Shown: one piece after another, positions 22,536 to 32,812 of the stretch
Position numbering within the stretch: the first letter of the stretch is position 1
Layout of the letters: each line of letters begins with the position of its first letter
NCBI GenBank assembly: GCA_022579005.1
Contig: MU401784.1
Span: 1-32,812, forward strand
Source of the DNA: Poronia punctata
Lineage: Eukaryota; Ascomycota; Sordariomycetes; Xylariales; Xylariaceae
Reading direction: 5' to 3'
DNA: 32,812 nucleotides
Position numbers and translations under genes: made by a program
The notes under the pieces: generated by a model
The model's input: the letters and a program-made list of their open reading frames with translations, nothing else
Told to the model about the DNA's origin: nothing
Databases searched by the model: none

Positions 22536-24754
22536 CGCATGATCCCTTTTGTCCGCTTAGCTGTGAGTCTAGTTTGAACCTAATTTCGCCGCGGCCATAA
22601 ATTCCGGTCTCGCGGTAGTGTGCCCCCCCCCCCCCCCCCCCCCGCGTCAGCCGTCCGGCCCCGCTCGGCCCCACGAGGTTGTTCAGTTACTAATTTAGGC
22701 ACCGTAGTGAGCCTTGCTCGGAAATGGCTTCTGGTTTGTATTGTGGGCTGTGGTAGCTTTTGCGTGTAAGTCAGGGGCCGGTTCGCTATAGAGTAACAGA
22801 GACTGGGTGTTAATTCGATAAATCTTTCGAAGAACGGCTACTAGTTCCATTTACACATCTACCTACGCCCAGATGATACCCGAGTTTGCCGAATCTGAAA
22901 TCGTCGCCACCTTGGGATTGTCCACTTTTGTTTTAGGGAGTATGTCGGTCACCGATGGTCTGGCCTTGTTGTGTTCCTGCTAATCTGGTGCGGACAGTCG
23001 CCCTTGGCCCTCTCTTCTTGGGCCCTCTAAGCGAGTTCTATGGCCGCCGTCCGGTCTACCTGCTCTCATGGGGCATGTTTTTCATCTGGATAATTCCTTC
23101 TGCAGTCGGCCACAATGCTACGACCATGTTGATAGTCAGTTATACCACGCTCACAGAGGCCACCGCATCGCTAACCCCAACGCGGGATAGGTACGATTCA
23201 TCGACGGCTTCTCGGGTAGCGCGTTCCTCAGTGTTGCCGGTGGCACCGTCCGTGACGTGTTCACACGGGACCAGATACAGTCACCGATGACGATAGTGTC
23301 TATCAGCCCATTCATCGGTAACCCCCCCCCCCCCGGTCCCCGACCCGTGCAGCGATATCTGTACATACGCTGACAGTACCGATGCACTTAGGCCCCAGTG
23401 TCGGCCCTTTGTTAGGCGGGTTCAGTAAGTTATACAGCCTTGGCTCTGATGCGGGCCTGGATTGGGTGAAGTGCTAACGATCGCGCATAGTTAATTACTA
23501 CGCGCCGTGGCGATGGACTTATTATGTACGTCTGACTCCAACTGGTTGTGACAATAACCACGTACCGCCAGCCAAATGACATGCCATGCTGACCCGAGTG
23601 TTTACCAGGTACTCTTGATCTGGTCCTTTACCATTTGGATTATATTGTTTCTGTGGGCGCCTGAGACCTTTCGTGAGTGGTGGTCTAATATTTCCGTGTT
23701 TCTGCCGGTCATGCGGCTAACAAGCACACGACAGACCCGATAAAGCTCCGTGAGAAAGCGAGATCGTTGAGAAAGGAGACGGGTGACGAGCGGTGGAAAT
23801 CACCCAGTAAGGAGCCCGCACCTACCTACCCCTCTTCTCGTGGCCGCCACGAGGATGTTTTAGCCAGTCCAAGTCTGTTGTGGCTGACTTGGTCTTACAA
23901 CGACGATAGTGGAAAAATCGACCAAGTCGATCCCGCAAACAATCGGCCTGTCTCTCATGCGTCCCTTTCAACTTTTGATTTTGGAGCCCATGTGTCTCCT
24001 CTTATCACTGCTGTCTGCCGTCCTGCTGGGGGTCATTTATTTATTTTTCGGGGCTTTTCCATTGATATTCGGCGAGGGCTACGGCTTCAACCTCTGGCAA
24101 GTTGGCTTGAGCTTTCTCGGCATCCTCGTGGGCATGGTATTGGGTGCTGCGATGAACCCCCTCTGGCACAGCATCCATCGTAGACTGACCGTCCAAAATG
24201 CCGGCCAACCCGAGCCGGAGTTCCATCTACCGACCTCCATTGCTGGAGCGGCATTGGTCCCTGTAGGACTATTCTGGTTTGCCTGGACCTCCTTCCCTTC
24301 GGTACATTGGATCCTGCCGATCATCGGGTCCGGGCTTTTTGGCTGCGGGACCCTCCTGTCATTCAACGGCGTCTTCACCTTTTTAGGTATGTTACGGACC
24401 CTGTCACAGCGCTGATTACTTACGGCGCAGTCGGCAACTGACTCAGAACTACTAGTGGACGCCTACCCCATGTATGCTGCGTCGGCGTTGGCGGCCAACA
24501 GCTTTCTTCGTTGTATATTTGCCGGTAAGTGTAACTACACGAGCGTGACCAGTGCGGGAATCGAGTCGCTAATTCAGGTCTATTAAGCGGCATTCCCATT
24601 GTTTGGGAAACAGATGTACCTGAAACTAGGAAACCAATGGGCATCGAGCCTGCTCGCTTTTATTACATTGGCTCTCATGCCACTCCCCTATGTCTTTTTC
24701 CGCATCGGGAAAAGGGTACGGCAGAAGAGTAGGTTCACGATGAGAAATCCTTAG
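22154..24754 (+). CDS. DHA1-family MFS multidrug transporter, 12 exons, intact when spliced (527 aa)
   Basis: Plasma-membrane drug:proton antiporter of the 12-helix DHA1 type. Exons: 22154-22391, 22708-22765, 22833-22939, 22998-23134, 23191-23317, 23392-23424, 23491-23525, 23609-23672, 23735-23806, 23910-24386, 24456-24524, 24588-24754 (stop TAG). They total 1584 nt in one open frame, a normal length for the family. An acidic cytoplasmic N-terminus (residues 1-80) ends DDPFCPRS. Motif A is GPLSEFYGRRP (143-153). RFIDGFSGSAFLSVAGGTV (182-200) covers helix 4. Motif C is GPSVGPLLGG (223-232), then WRWTYY (240-245) and PET (263-265). The central loop LRKETGDERWKSP (278-290) precedes helices 7-12, ending LGNQWASSLLAF (486-497). 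Introns are 56-103 nt (intron 1: 316), with GTNNGN donors and CTAAY/CTGAY branch sites. The ATG has A at -3. Arg201 stands where I recall relatives having Gly. Substrate and expression are unknown. Confidence 0.88.
22368..22643. repeat. Imperfect 83-bp duplication of the exon 1/intron 1 border with long G and C runs
   Basis: 22368-22450 and 22539-22621 align over 83 bp without gaps, with 11 differences by hand count, 10 of them transversions. Between them lie 44 G (22451-22494), one C and 40 G (22496-22535). 21 C follow the second copy (22623-22643). The second copy includes a duplicate donor (GTGAGT at 22563). Everything after 22391 falls inside intron 1, so the protein is not affected. Transversion-rich divergence next to extreme homopolymers suggests base-calling or assembly error, but a real expansion is possible. 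Confidence 0.85.
23322..23334. repeat. C13 run just behind the donor site of intron 5
   Basis: Thirteen C directly follow GTAA at the start of intron 5 (23318-23391). The run is intronic and leaves the frame unchanged, but it may be misread in length. A donor reading GTAACC is weaker than the GTAAGT and GTATGT donors of the neighbouring introns. Confidence 0.85.
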
Positions 24755-25380
24755 CCCGCTACACGACCGGATAAACTCCGTCTACCTCCTCGGCGGGAGC
24801 GGGGGACTTCAAGACACGGAAAATCACTCGCAGTGCTACGTACCAGATATTTGTCACTGTAGACCATCCTATATAAGCCCGACAACAGCGACCTACCTAC
24901 CGACTTAGCAGGTCTTGTTGTCCCGGTGGAATATCTTATTTGATGACAGATGGACCCCTCCCTTATGCGTCTCGGTTAGGATAACGGTTGTCTTGTTATT
25001 CTCAGGAGGACTGGCCCTGTGTTTGATGCCTTCTCGTCTCACTATACTCAACGTTTCTAAGTGATGCCGCCGTACCAATAGTTGGTGTCCTGGAAACCAC
25101 GATTGACATATTCATTATTGTCCTAATGAGCCTAGCAAATAACTGACCAAGTCTGGGAGATTCTACATCCTATGAGCCTGCCCTCCGCCTTGCGCCCCGT
25201 CTTGGTCATTTGTCGGACTACCATTTAGGTGTTATCTAGCCACTGCTCACCTGGTTAGTTTCCAGTGCCGGTCCCTTGAAAAATCTCTTTAACTAGTACC
25301 TACTACAACTAAGCTAAGATGCTTAGCTAGAGGCTTTGTCTTGTTGCGGGTTTTATATAGGGGAGTACCGGATAATGCAA
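24755..25380. other. 3' flank of the transporter gene, no gene seen
   Basis: About 625 bp of normal composition after the stop codon. No frame of protein-like quality was found on either strand. A TATATAAG motif at about 24871 could be a promoter remnant, with no gene behind it. No clear AATAAA signal is seen; GATAAA at 24771 is the nearest variant. Towards 25300 TA-rich words increase. Confidence 0.5.
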
Positions 25381-26819
25381 AGTATAAGGATAAAATTGCC
25401 TATAAAGGCAATATGTGTTTTATAAATTGTCTTGTTCTTAGTAAACATATATATAAAGCTTAAGTTTATAAGAGAAATATTTATATTGCTTTTAACTTGT
25501 AATTTTTAGCACTATATTTTTATAATAGTAAAATAAATAATTGAAATTATTAATTAAAATTTAAAAATAGTTATATTAAAATAATTTTAATTTTATAAAG
25601 TAAAGTTTTATAAATATATTTAAAGTTTTTTTAAAGTAAATTAGTTTTAATGTTTTTTTAATAATATTTATTTTATTTTATTTAAAAAGTAGTTTTTTAA
25701 AAAGTATTTTAATTTATATTAAAATCTTTAAAATTATAAAATAATATATTTATAGCTATAAATAGCTACTTATAGCTACTTTTATAAAATAAACATATAA
25801 ATAACTAAAAAGTAAATAATATAAAATAAATTCTTAAAAAATTATAATATATAAAAATTCAAAAATTTAAAAACAATATTATTATTTAAAAATATATAAT
25901 TATATAAAATACTACTAAATAATTAGTTTAAAACTTTTTTTAAAAAAATAGATATTATAAAAAACCTATTTTAATATTAAGCACTTATATATTAAAACTA
26001 ATAATATATTTATTTTATATTTTTAATATAAAAATTAAATAAAAAAGTATAATTAGCTAAGCTTTAATAATTAATTAATATAACTTTAGCTAGTTTTTAA
26101 GTTTAAAAGGTAATTTAAATAATTAGTGTTAATAAGTGCTAATAATAAAGCTTAAAGCTATTAGCTTTTAATTTTATTATAACTTTACTATTAAAATAAT
26201 TAAAAGTATTATTATTTAGTTTATTAGTTTTAATAAGTACTAAATACTTATTAAAATAGCAATATTAACGCTTATATAACTTTATACTTATAAAAAGCTA
26301 AAAGTACTATATATAGTTAGCTTTACTATATTATACTAGTATAATACGTTTTAGTAAGCAAAAAGATAGTTGCTAGCTATTAAGCGCAAAACTTATAAAG
26401 CTAATATATAAAAGTATTACCTCTAGCGTTTTAAAAGTAATATTGCAGCGTTTAAAATAAAAGGCAGTTATTCTTTTAAGCGCCTTTCCTAGGCTAAATC
26501 TCTATTTATTTATAAGTAAGTTAGTACTAAGAGCCTTAGAGGTGTAATTAAACACGAGTTTATAAGATATTAGCTAGCTATAACCTCTTTTACCTTTTTA
26601 TTTACCCCCTTTAGCTATAACTTTAAATTCTAAGCCTTTATAAATTTATTAACCTTTATAAAATAAAGTAATAAACTTATTAAGTACTATAAACAACCAC
26701 TATAATAAAGCTTAAAGTTAAAGTACTTAGCTTTACTTAATTTATATATATAAGTACTTTTTACACTTTTTAAAATATATAAAATTTACTAAAAGGTCTA
26801 CTTTTAAAAACTGTTAAAA
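25381..26819. repeat. AT-saturated RIP-like DNA right of the island
   Basis: Composition falls to AT saturation by about 25450, and no reading frames occur. I could not pair most of this stretch with other parts of the window by eye. It holds a less mutated patch at 26341-26640, listed separately. Confidence 0.6.
26341..26640. repeat. Less mutated patch with an inverted repeat
   Basis: About 300 bp in which TC, GA, CC and GG return (CCTTTCCTAGGC, GAGCCTTAGAGGTG, ACCCCCTTTAGC) inside saturated DNA. ATTACCTCTAG near 26416 and the complement of CCTTAGAGGTGTAAT (26534-26548) form an imperfect inverted pair about 130 bp apart. This could be a short inserted element or a structured RNA remnant. 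No coding potential or known RNA fold was recognised. Confidence 0.4.
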
Positions 26820-27870
26820 CTTAGCAATATAGCTTATAACGTATAATTATATTATATAATATATAAAGAGCTAGGTTTTCTTTTTATTATAAAGTTTTTT
26901 TATACTAAATAAGTAAAAAGAGACCTTTTATAAAAAACCCTTTTTTTTATAGTGATCTTTACTTTATTTATATATTTTTTACTATATAAGCATTATATTA
27001 ATTATCGTTTTTTTATAACTTATTAGTTTTAATATATATTTTTAAAATAAACTAACTTATTAAACTATTTTATAGCAAAAATAAAGTTTTTAAATTATAA
27101 TAAATAAGGATTTATAATTTAAAACATAGTGTTTTTAGTTTTTTTATTTTATTTTTTTATTTGTTTTACACTTTTATAGTAACTAGTTAAAGCTTTTTTA
27201 AAGCTATATTTCTTTTATATTAACTAGGTTAACATGCTGCAAAAAGCTTAACTACTTATTATATACTAATAACTTTATAAAACTGTTTACTATTATTAAA
27301 TTTATAAATATATAAACTACTTAAAATGTTTTATTAATTACTTTTTATAATAACTAGTAGTTATATATATTAATATATTATAATTTTGTTTTTAATATAA
27401 TAATATTTTTTATAACTAAACTAATTATTTATTAGTTATTATATTAAATAATAATATGCTTAGTTTCTAAATTAATACTAAGCTTATAAATAAGCTAACT
27501 AATAAATATAGCTTTTTTTATAGCTTAAGCTAGCGTAAAAAGCTTTGCTAGAATAATAAAAGTAGTAACTATTTTTATTTATTAGCTTGCTATTTAATAA
27601 GTTTTTTTAAAAAGGTTATAATATAAGCTTATAAGCTTTTTTAGTTAATAGTATTATTTATAAAAAAGAATTACTAGCTATATTAAGCTTATTTTTATTA
27701 TTATACTATAAAGTAAAGTGTTAATTTATATAAAAATAGTTTAATATTTAGTTAGTAGCAGCTTAGTAAGCTAAAAAAGGTTATTATTAAGTTATAAAAG
27801 TTATAAATAATAAAAGCTATATTTAGCTTAATAATAACTGCTGCGTATATAATAAATCTGATTTTTTATT
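26820..27870 (-). repeat. Inverted copy of the 2257-3182 repeat
   Basis: The reverse complement of this stretch follows 2257-3182 closely, for example ACTAATAAGTTATAA and ATTAATATAATGCTTATATA in both. Copies differ mainly by C/T and G/A. In the left copy the match ends at an LTR-like module, whereas here the sequence continues, so this copy shows what lay beyond the junction. Confidence 0.6.
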
Positions 27871-30800
27871 AATAATAAAAAAAGATTTTTAAAGTAGCTA
27901 TTTTGTTATAAAAAAGTAGCTTAATAAATTTTATTAATATAAAAAGTATTTTATTAAAAAAGTTACTTAACTTTTACATTCTTTAATATAAGCAAACTAT
28001 AATAGCTAAACTAAGCTTTGCTAATAGTTATAAATAATTTTTACTTTTAAAAACTACTTTAAATTATAGCCTTTTATTAATTAATACAGTTTTCTTAATT
28101 ATTTAATGCCTTAAAAAGCTTTAGCACTTTAAAACTTTTAATAAGCAACTATAAAGTTATTAATATAAATAAAAATAAAAAATTTATTCTTTATAAAATA
28201 ATAAGGCTTATAAGGCACTAGCTTAAATTTAAGATTTTTAAATATAAATATAAGCTTTTTTACTAAAAAAGTAATAACTTTTTAAGCTATAAAGTACTTT
28301 ATAAAGCTTTAAAATAAACCTAAGCTTTTTATACTTATTAGGCATTATTATATATATATATTTATAAATCGTTATATTAATAAAAGCGTTAATTATATTA
28401 TATTATCTTATTTTAAAGTTAAACTTAGCTATAATAGCTATAAAAGTTTTAAAAAATCTGCTTATAAGTATAAAAGCATATATTGTTTTACTTTTATATA
28501 TAAGCTATTAATTACTATATATAACTAACTAAGGTTTGCTTTTTAAATAAAAGCTTTATTTATTAAATTTATAAATGTATATTTATATATAGTTTAAAAT
28601 TTATTAGTTTTTAGCTATTAAATAGTAACTTTTTTAAAAAGCTTATTTAATTATAACTTTTTAATAAACTTTTTAGCTTTTATAAACTTACCTTTTAAAA
28701 AATTGCTTAAAAGTCTTTTATAAAAGCGCAAAAAAAGTAAAAGCTTGCTTTAGTATATTAAAATGTTATTTTATATTTTTTTAAACATATAACTATAATA
28801 GCTATTTTTTATAATTTTTACCTTTTTAAAAAGCGCTTTTAAAGTAGCGTAAAAAGCGCTTTAGCACTTTAGCTTTATTAACTTTGCTTACTAGCATATT
28901 ATGCTTAAGTTTAAAAATATATAAGCGTTTAATATTAAATATAGCCTTTTAATACTTTATTTATTTATTTACTTTAATATAAGCTTATTAGCTTAACTTT
29001 AATAGTTTAGTATAAAGCTTAGTAAAGCAAGTTAAAAAATTATTATAATACTTATTAAAAAATAGTTTTGCTTAGGTTTTATAAAGGTAAAGTAAAAAAT
29101 TATTATAATGCTTATTAAAATTAGCGTTTTTAATTATTAAAGCATTATAATATTTAAAAGTAAATATAAAAGTAATAAATAAAGTTAAAATTTTAAGTTA
29201 ATATAAAAATAATTAGTTTTATTAAACTTAAAGTTTACTATATTTTTAATAGCTTATTTATTATCTACGCTCCTACTAATATTTAAATTATATTTAAAAC
29301 TTATATATTTTTTATATTTTTTATAAAACTTAAAGCTATAAAGCTTAGTTTTAAAAATTAAAAATTAATTTAAAAAATTAGTAAAAGATTTACAATTAAG
29401 TATATAAAGCTTATTCTTTAGTTTTTTTAGTTTTTTATTAAATATTTAGTTTTTATTAAATTTTGTATTTTTAGTATAAATTATATAATTAGGTAAAAAC
29501 TTTTAAATTATATATATATTAGTTAACTTATAGCTAACTAGGTAACCTATTTAAGCTTTAAAGCTTAGTTTTTAAAAAAGAAATTTAACGTTAGTAGTAA
29601 AACTATAAGCTTTATACTTATAAACTTATAAGTAATTTAAACATAGTTTTTTAGTTTTAATATAGTTATTTTAAAAGCTAAAGTAAATATAAAAACGTTT
29701 ATATAAAGTTTTTTAGTTAAATATATATTTAAGTATTTAATTTAATAAGTATATAGCAGCTTTATCAATTTTAACTATAAGCTTTTAAAAAGCTTTATAC
29801 TAGCTTTTATATACTAAGCACGCTTTTTAATTATTTAGCTAAACTACTTAGTAGCGCTGTTTTAAGCTTAAATATTTAAAGCTAAAATTTTAAATATAAT
29901 AAACCTTTTATTAATAAAATAGTTTTTAACCTTATAAAATTACAATAGTTGCTTATTTAACTTAATTATATTAACTTATTTATTATAAGCTATTTTAACT
30001 TTTAATATAAATATTTTAAATATTTTTTATATTATATTTAGTTTAAAGTTTAGTAAATAATAATTAAATAAATACTTTAAATATGTTCTAGTTATAAGCA
30101 GCATTAATACTTTATTTTTAATACTTTTATTATATAAGTGCTAGTTTATAATAATGCGTTTAAATAAATAGTTTACTTATTTTTTTAATATTTTATCAAT
30201 TTAGTTTTTAAGCTTTTTATATATATATAGCTTAAGCAATTTGTTAATTTAATACTTTAGTTTAATTTCTTTTTAATTTTTACTTTTTTTGCTTAGCTAA
30301 CTAAGTAATAAATAGCGTTAGGTTTTAAATAGCTAAGTTAAAAATACTATTAAAAAATCCGCTTTAAATGCTAGTATTTTAGTATATATTATTAATAAGT
30401 TTTTTAAATATAAAAAAGGCTTTGTTTATACTTAATAGTAAATATTTTAAAATATATTATTTATACTAATTTTATATATAATATAGCTATAAACTATTTA
30501 TCTTTTAAAAGTAACTTTTAAAAAGCTTTATATTTTACTAACTTTTTTTTTAACTTAAAGTTTTAAGTAAAATAAAGTTAGTTATTAGATTTGCATAGTA
30601 AGCTATGTTTTTAAGCTAAAACGTAAATAGCTTTAAAGTGATTTAAACTATTATATTAATATTTCTATATGCTTAAATTAGCATAATTATATTATTAGTA
30701 TATACTAGGTTTTTATTAAGTACGTTTTTAATATTATAAAAACAACTTATTTTCTTAAAAATATAAAAAGTAAATTTTAAGTTTAAAATAGCAAATTCTT

Positions 30801-31001
30801 TTTAAAAATATAAGCTACCTTTTTACTATTTACTAGCTTTAAAGCTAGTATAAGTAATAACTTATTTTAATTATTTTTCTTTTTTACTTTATATAAGCTT
30901 TTTATTAATTTTAATTTTTTTATACTTGGTTTTATAGTTTTACAAGCTTTAATTTTTTTAAGCTTAAAGTTATGTTTTATTTTTAGCTTAATTGTAAAGA
31001 T
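27871..31001. repeat. AT-saturated RIP-like DNA, unassigned
   Basis: More than 3 kb without a frame. Its composition is like the other AT blocks, and it is presumably degraded transposon sequence. A 28-30 bp repeat, AAAAAATTATTATAAT(A/G)CTTATTAAAA, occurs twice 60 bp apart (about 29033-29060 and 29093-29120). I found no clear longer partner in the window by eye. Confidence 0.5.
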
Positions 31002-31227
31002 TTAAGTAATAAGGTAGTTATAAAGTAATGTTGCTAGCGATTTTAAAAACTAAGTATATTAAATAACTTTTATTTAGTTAGTTAAATAAGTAACTAAACT
31101 AGCTAAAAAGATTAAAAAAAGTATAACTAGTAAAGCTTTAGCTATTAGTTAGTATAGCTTTAGCTAATAAGTAGTTTATATATAAATAGCTTAATAAATA
31201 AGTTTTTTAGCTAAGTGCTTTATTATA
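31002..31227 (+). repeat. LTR-like module, copy R8
   Basis: Starts TTTAAGTAATAAGGTAG and ends near CTAAGTGCTTTATTAT. The order of blocks is identical to R1 and R3. It opens the element that runs to the window end. Confidence 0.7.
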
Positions 31228-32812
31228 CTACTTTTTTTTTAAGTTACTAGTTTTTAGCAATTTTAGCATTTATAAGTATATTTACTTATTAAGCTTATTT
31301 TTAATTTTTATAATTAAATTAATTTATTAGCTTTTATAAGCTATCTTTTTATTAACTTATTAGCTTATACTTAGCTTTATATTTTTTTTTAATTTATAAC
31401 CTTATTTTAATATTTACTTTTTTTTTAGTATTACTATTTTATTAAGCTTTTTACTAAGTAACTATTATTATACTACTTTTAAAGCCTTTTTATTTTAAGT
31501 TTATATATTAGCATATTTTTAATGCTAATATAAGTTAATTATTTTTAAACTATTAAATTTTTAGTTTTAATTATAATATTGCTTAATTAAATAGTAATAA
31601 GCTAAAGATTATAATAATGCTTAGTAAAAAGCTTTATTAGCACTACGTTTTTAATATATATTTAAATCTTTATATTTACTATTTTTATTACTTTAATAAT
31701 ATTAATTATGCTTTTTATAAAATAAACTATTAAAGTTATTATACTATATATTTATTGCTTTTTTACTTATTAGTTTGCTTAAATATTTTTTTTTTTAAAT
31801 ATTCTTTATTTTAATTAGTATAGCTTAATAAATTATATAGTATACTACCTATTTTTGCGCTAAAATTAAAAACGCTTAGCAAAGCTATTAAGCTACTATT
31901 GCTAAAGCTAAAAATAAAAATAAAAATAAAAATAAAAATATAAATAAAAACGCTACCTTATTAAATAATACTTTTATTGCTATAAGTTAATATATATTTT
32001 GCTTATTTAAAGCAAGCTTAGTTTTTTAGTATATAGTTATTTTTTAAAAAAAGCTAGTTATACTAGTTAAAAAAAAGCAATACTATATTATTATTTATTA
32101 AAAATTAATTATTATTTATTATTTATTAACTATTATAATTGCTTTTTTTATAGTTTATAGCTTTACTATTTATTTGCTAATATATTTATTAATAATTAGT
32201 AGTTTTATATTAGGAAAAAAAAGCTTTTATTTAATAACTTTAATAATATTATATATAAAGCTTAGTTTTTTATTTTTTTTAAAGTACTAAAATAGCTTTT
32301 TAAGCAATTTAAATACTTATTTATACTAATTATATATATTTATTTTAAAAGCTACTAATAAAAAGCTAAACTTTAAAAAAGCTTATAAAAATAAAAGTAT
32401 TAAAGCGTTTTTTAGTATTAGTAAAGCTTATTAAAAAAATTTTATTTATAATATAGTTTTTATTACTACTACTAGCTTTATTTATAATACTTATTAAATT
32501 ACGTTGTTTATTTTTAGTTATAGCTCTTTTAATAGTATAATATATTATTTGCTTTTTTAGCTACTTTTTAGCTTTTGCTTACTAACTTTTTATTTAATAA
32601 TAATACTTTTTATATTAATAGTTTAAAATATATTTTAAGTTATAATAAGTTTATTAAAGTATAAGTCTTTATTTTTTATAATGCTATAGCCTAGTTTTAG
32701 CTTGCTTAATAATAGCGTACTATTTTTTTATTAACTAAATATATATTTTATAATTTAATATTTATTATATTAATTATAACTACTTTATTTATTATTTTAT
32801 TTAATATAAACT
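31228..32812 (+). mobile_element. RIP-degraded element internal region (copy E), cut by the window end
   Basis: Direct-orientation match to copy F (3330 to about 4890) over its whole length, including TAGCTTATACTTAGCTTTAT after about 31355 and the stretch around 32600 against 4690. More Cs and Gs are lost here than in copy F, so this copy is more heavily mutated. No frame survives. Around 31908-31945 an AAAAAT-unit simple repeat has expanded compared with copy F. Confidence 0.6.

Larger units (their letters stand above)
20757..25380. other. GC-balanced gene island
   Basis: About 4.6 kb with ordinary composition and all dinucleotides present, bounded on both sides by AT-saturated repeats. It contains one convincing gene (22154-24754), one doubtful frame, and non-coding flanks. 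The left boundary is sharp. On the right the composition declines between about 25280 and 25450. This is the classic layout of an AT-isochore fungal genome. Confidence 0.85.

Noticed and set aside
22432..22674. Minus-strand frame with a very long polyproline tract
   Set aside because: It is only the translation of the G and C homopolymers of intron 1. Its flanking residues belong to the complement of the transporter gene, and the homopolymers may be artefacts.
22955..23290. Separate small gene at 22955-23290
   Set aside because: Its middle part is exon 4 of the transporter. Its start lies in intron 3, and its end reads through intron 4 in a wrong frame.
23909..24415. Independent 168-codon membrane protein or pseudogene fragment
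   Set aside because: It is exon 10 of the same transporter plus a few bases of flanking introns. Upstream and downstream exons join in phase, so no pseudogene call is needed.
25396..25411. Palindrome TTGCC-TATAAA-GGCAA as a regulatory site or terminator
   Set aside because: A five-base stem at the edge of AT-rich DNA is not distinguishable from chance, and no gene ends nearby.
1..32812. CRISPR arrays, tRNA and rRNA genes
   Set aside because: No regularly spaced identical repeats, tRNA box A/B pairs or conserved rRNA blocks were found by reading. A covariance-model scan was not possible here.

Overview
The window looks like a bipartite genome segment of a filamentous ascomycete (Pezizomycotina). 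One short gene-bearing island of ordinary base composition (about 20757-25380) sits between two very AT-rich blocks (1 to about 20570 and about 25440-32812). The fungal assignment rests on the gene: many introns of 56-103 nt with GTRNGT-type donors and CTRAY-type branch sites, and a DHA1-type major facilitator transporter of a lineage common in moulds. The AT-rich blocks have the look of repeat-induced point mutation (RIP): they are repetitive, almost free of reading frames, and copies differ mainly by C/T and G/A changes. No species is claimed.

Left AT block (1-20570). This is layered, degraded retroelement-like DNA. A 225-235 bp LTR-like module recurs at 2031, 3183 (truncated), 5185, 10331 (-), 17381 (-), 20001 (-) and 20341 (-), and once more in the right block at 31002. 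The internal sequences between modules match each other on opposite strands, so about 3.2-10.3 kb and about 12.4-20.2 kb form a very large imperfect inverted repeat around a spacer of about 2.1 kb. A 406-bp, less mutated, MITE-like insertion (about 18088-18493) and a perfect 76-bp tandem duplication (19401-19552) are later additions.

Island (20757-25380). The main content is one plus-strand gene, 22154-24754, a multidrug-resistance-type MFS proton antiporter. It is cut into 12 exons by 11 introns, so no long continuous frame exists. Splicing by hand gives one uninterrupted 527-codon frame whose junctions all agree with family sequence. Its first intron carries an 83-bp imperfect duplication of the exon 1/intron 1 border and runs of 44 G, 40 G and 21 C, which may be an assembly fault. 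A TATA-like stretch, a CA microsatellite and an inverted CCAAT box lie upstream. A minus-strand 96-codon frame at the left edge is only a possible gene.

Right AT block (25440-32812). This holds an inverted copy of the 2257-3182 segment, a less mutated 300-bp patch at 26341-26640, and from 31002 to the window end a plus-strand copy of the element also seen at 3183-5184.

I saw no tRNA, rRNA or CRISPR array. The most unusual signal is the mutation pattern of the AT blocks: C survives almost only after A or G (AC, GC) and is nearly absent after T or C. This is a 5'-neighbour effect beyond the CpA target of classical RIP.
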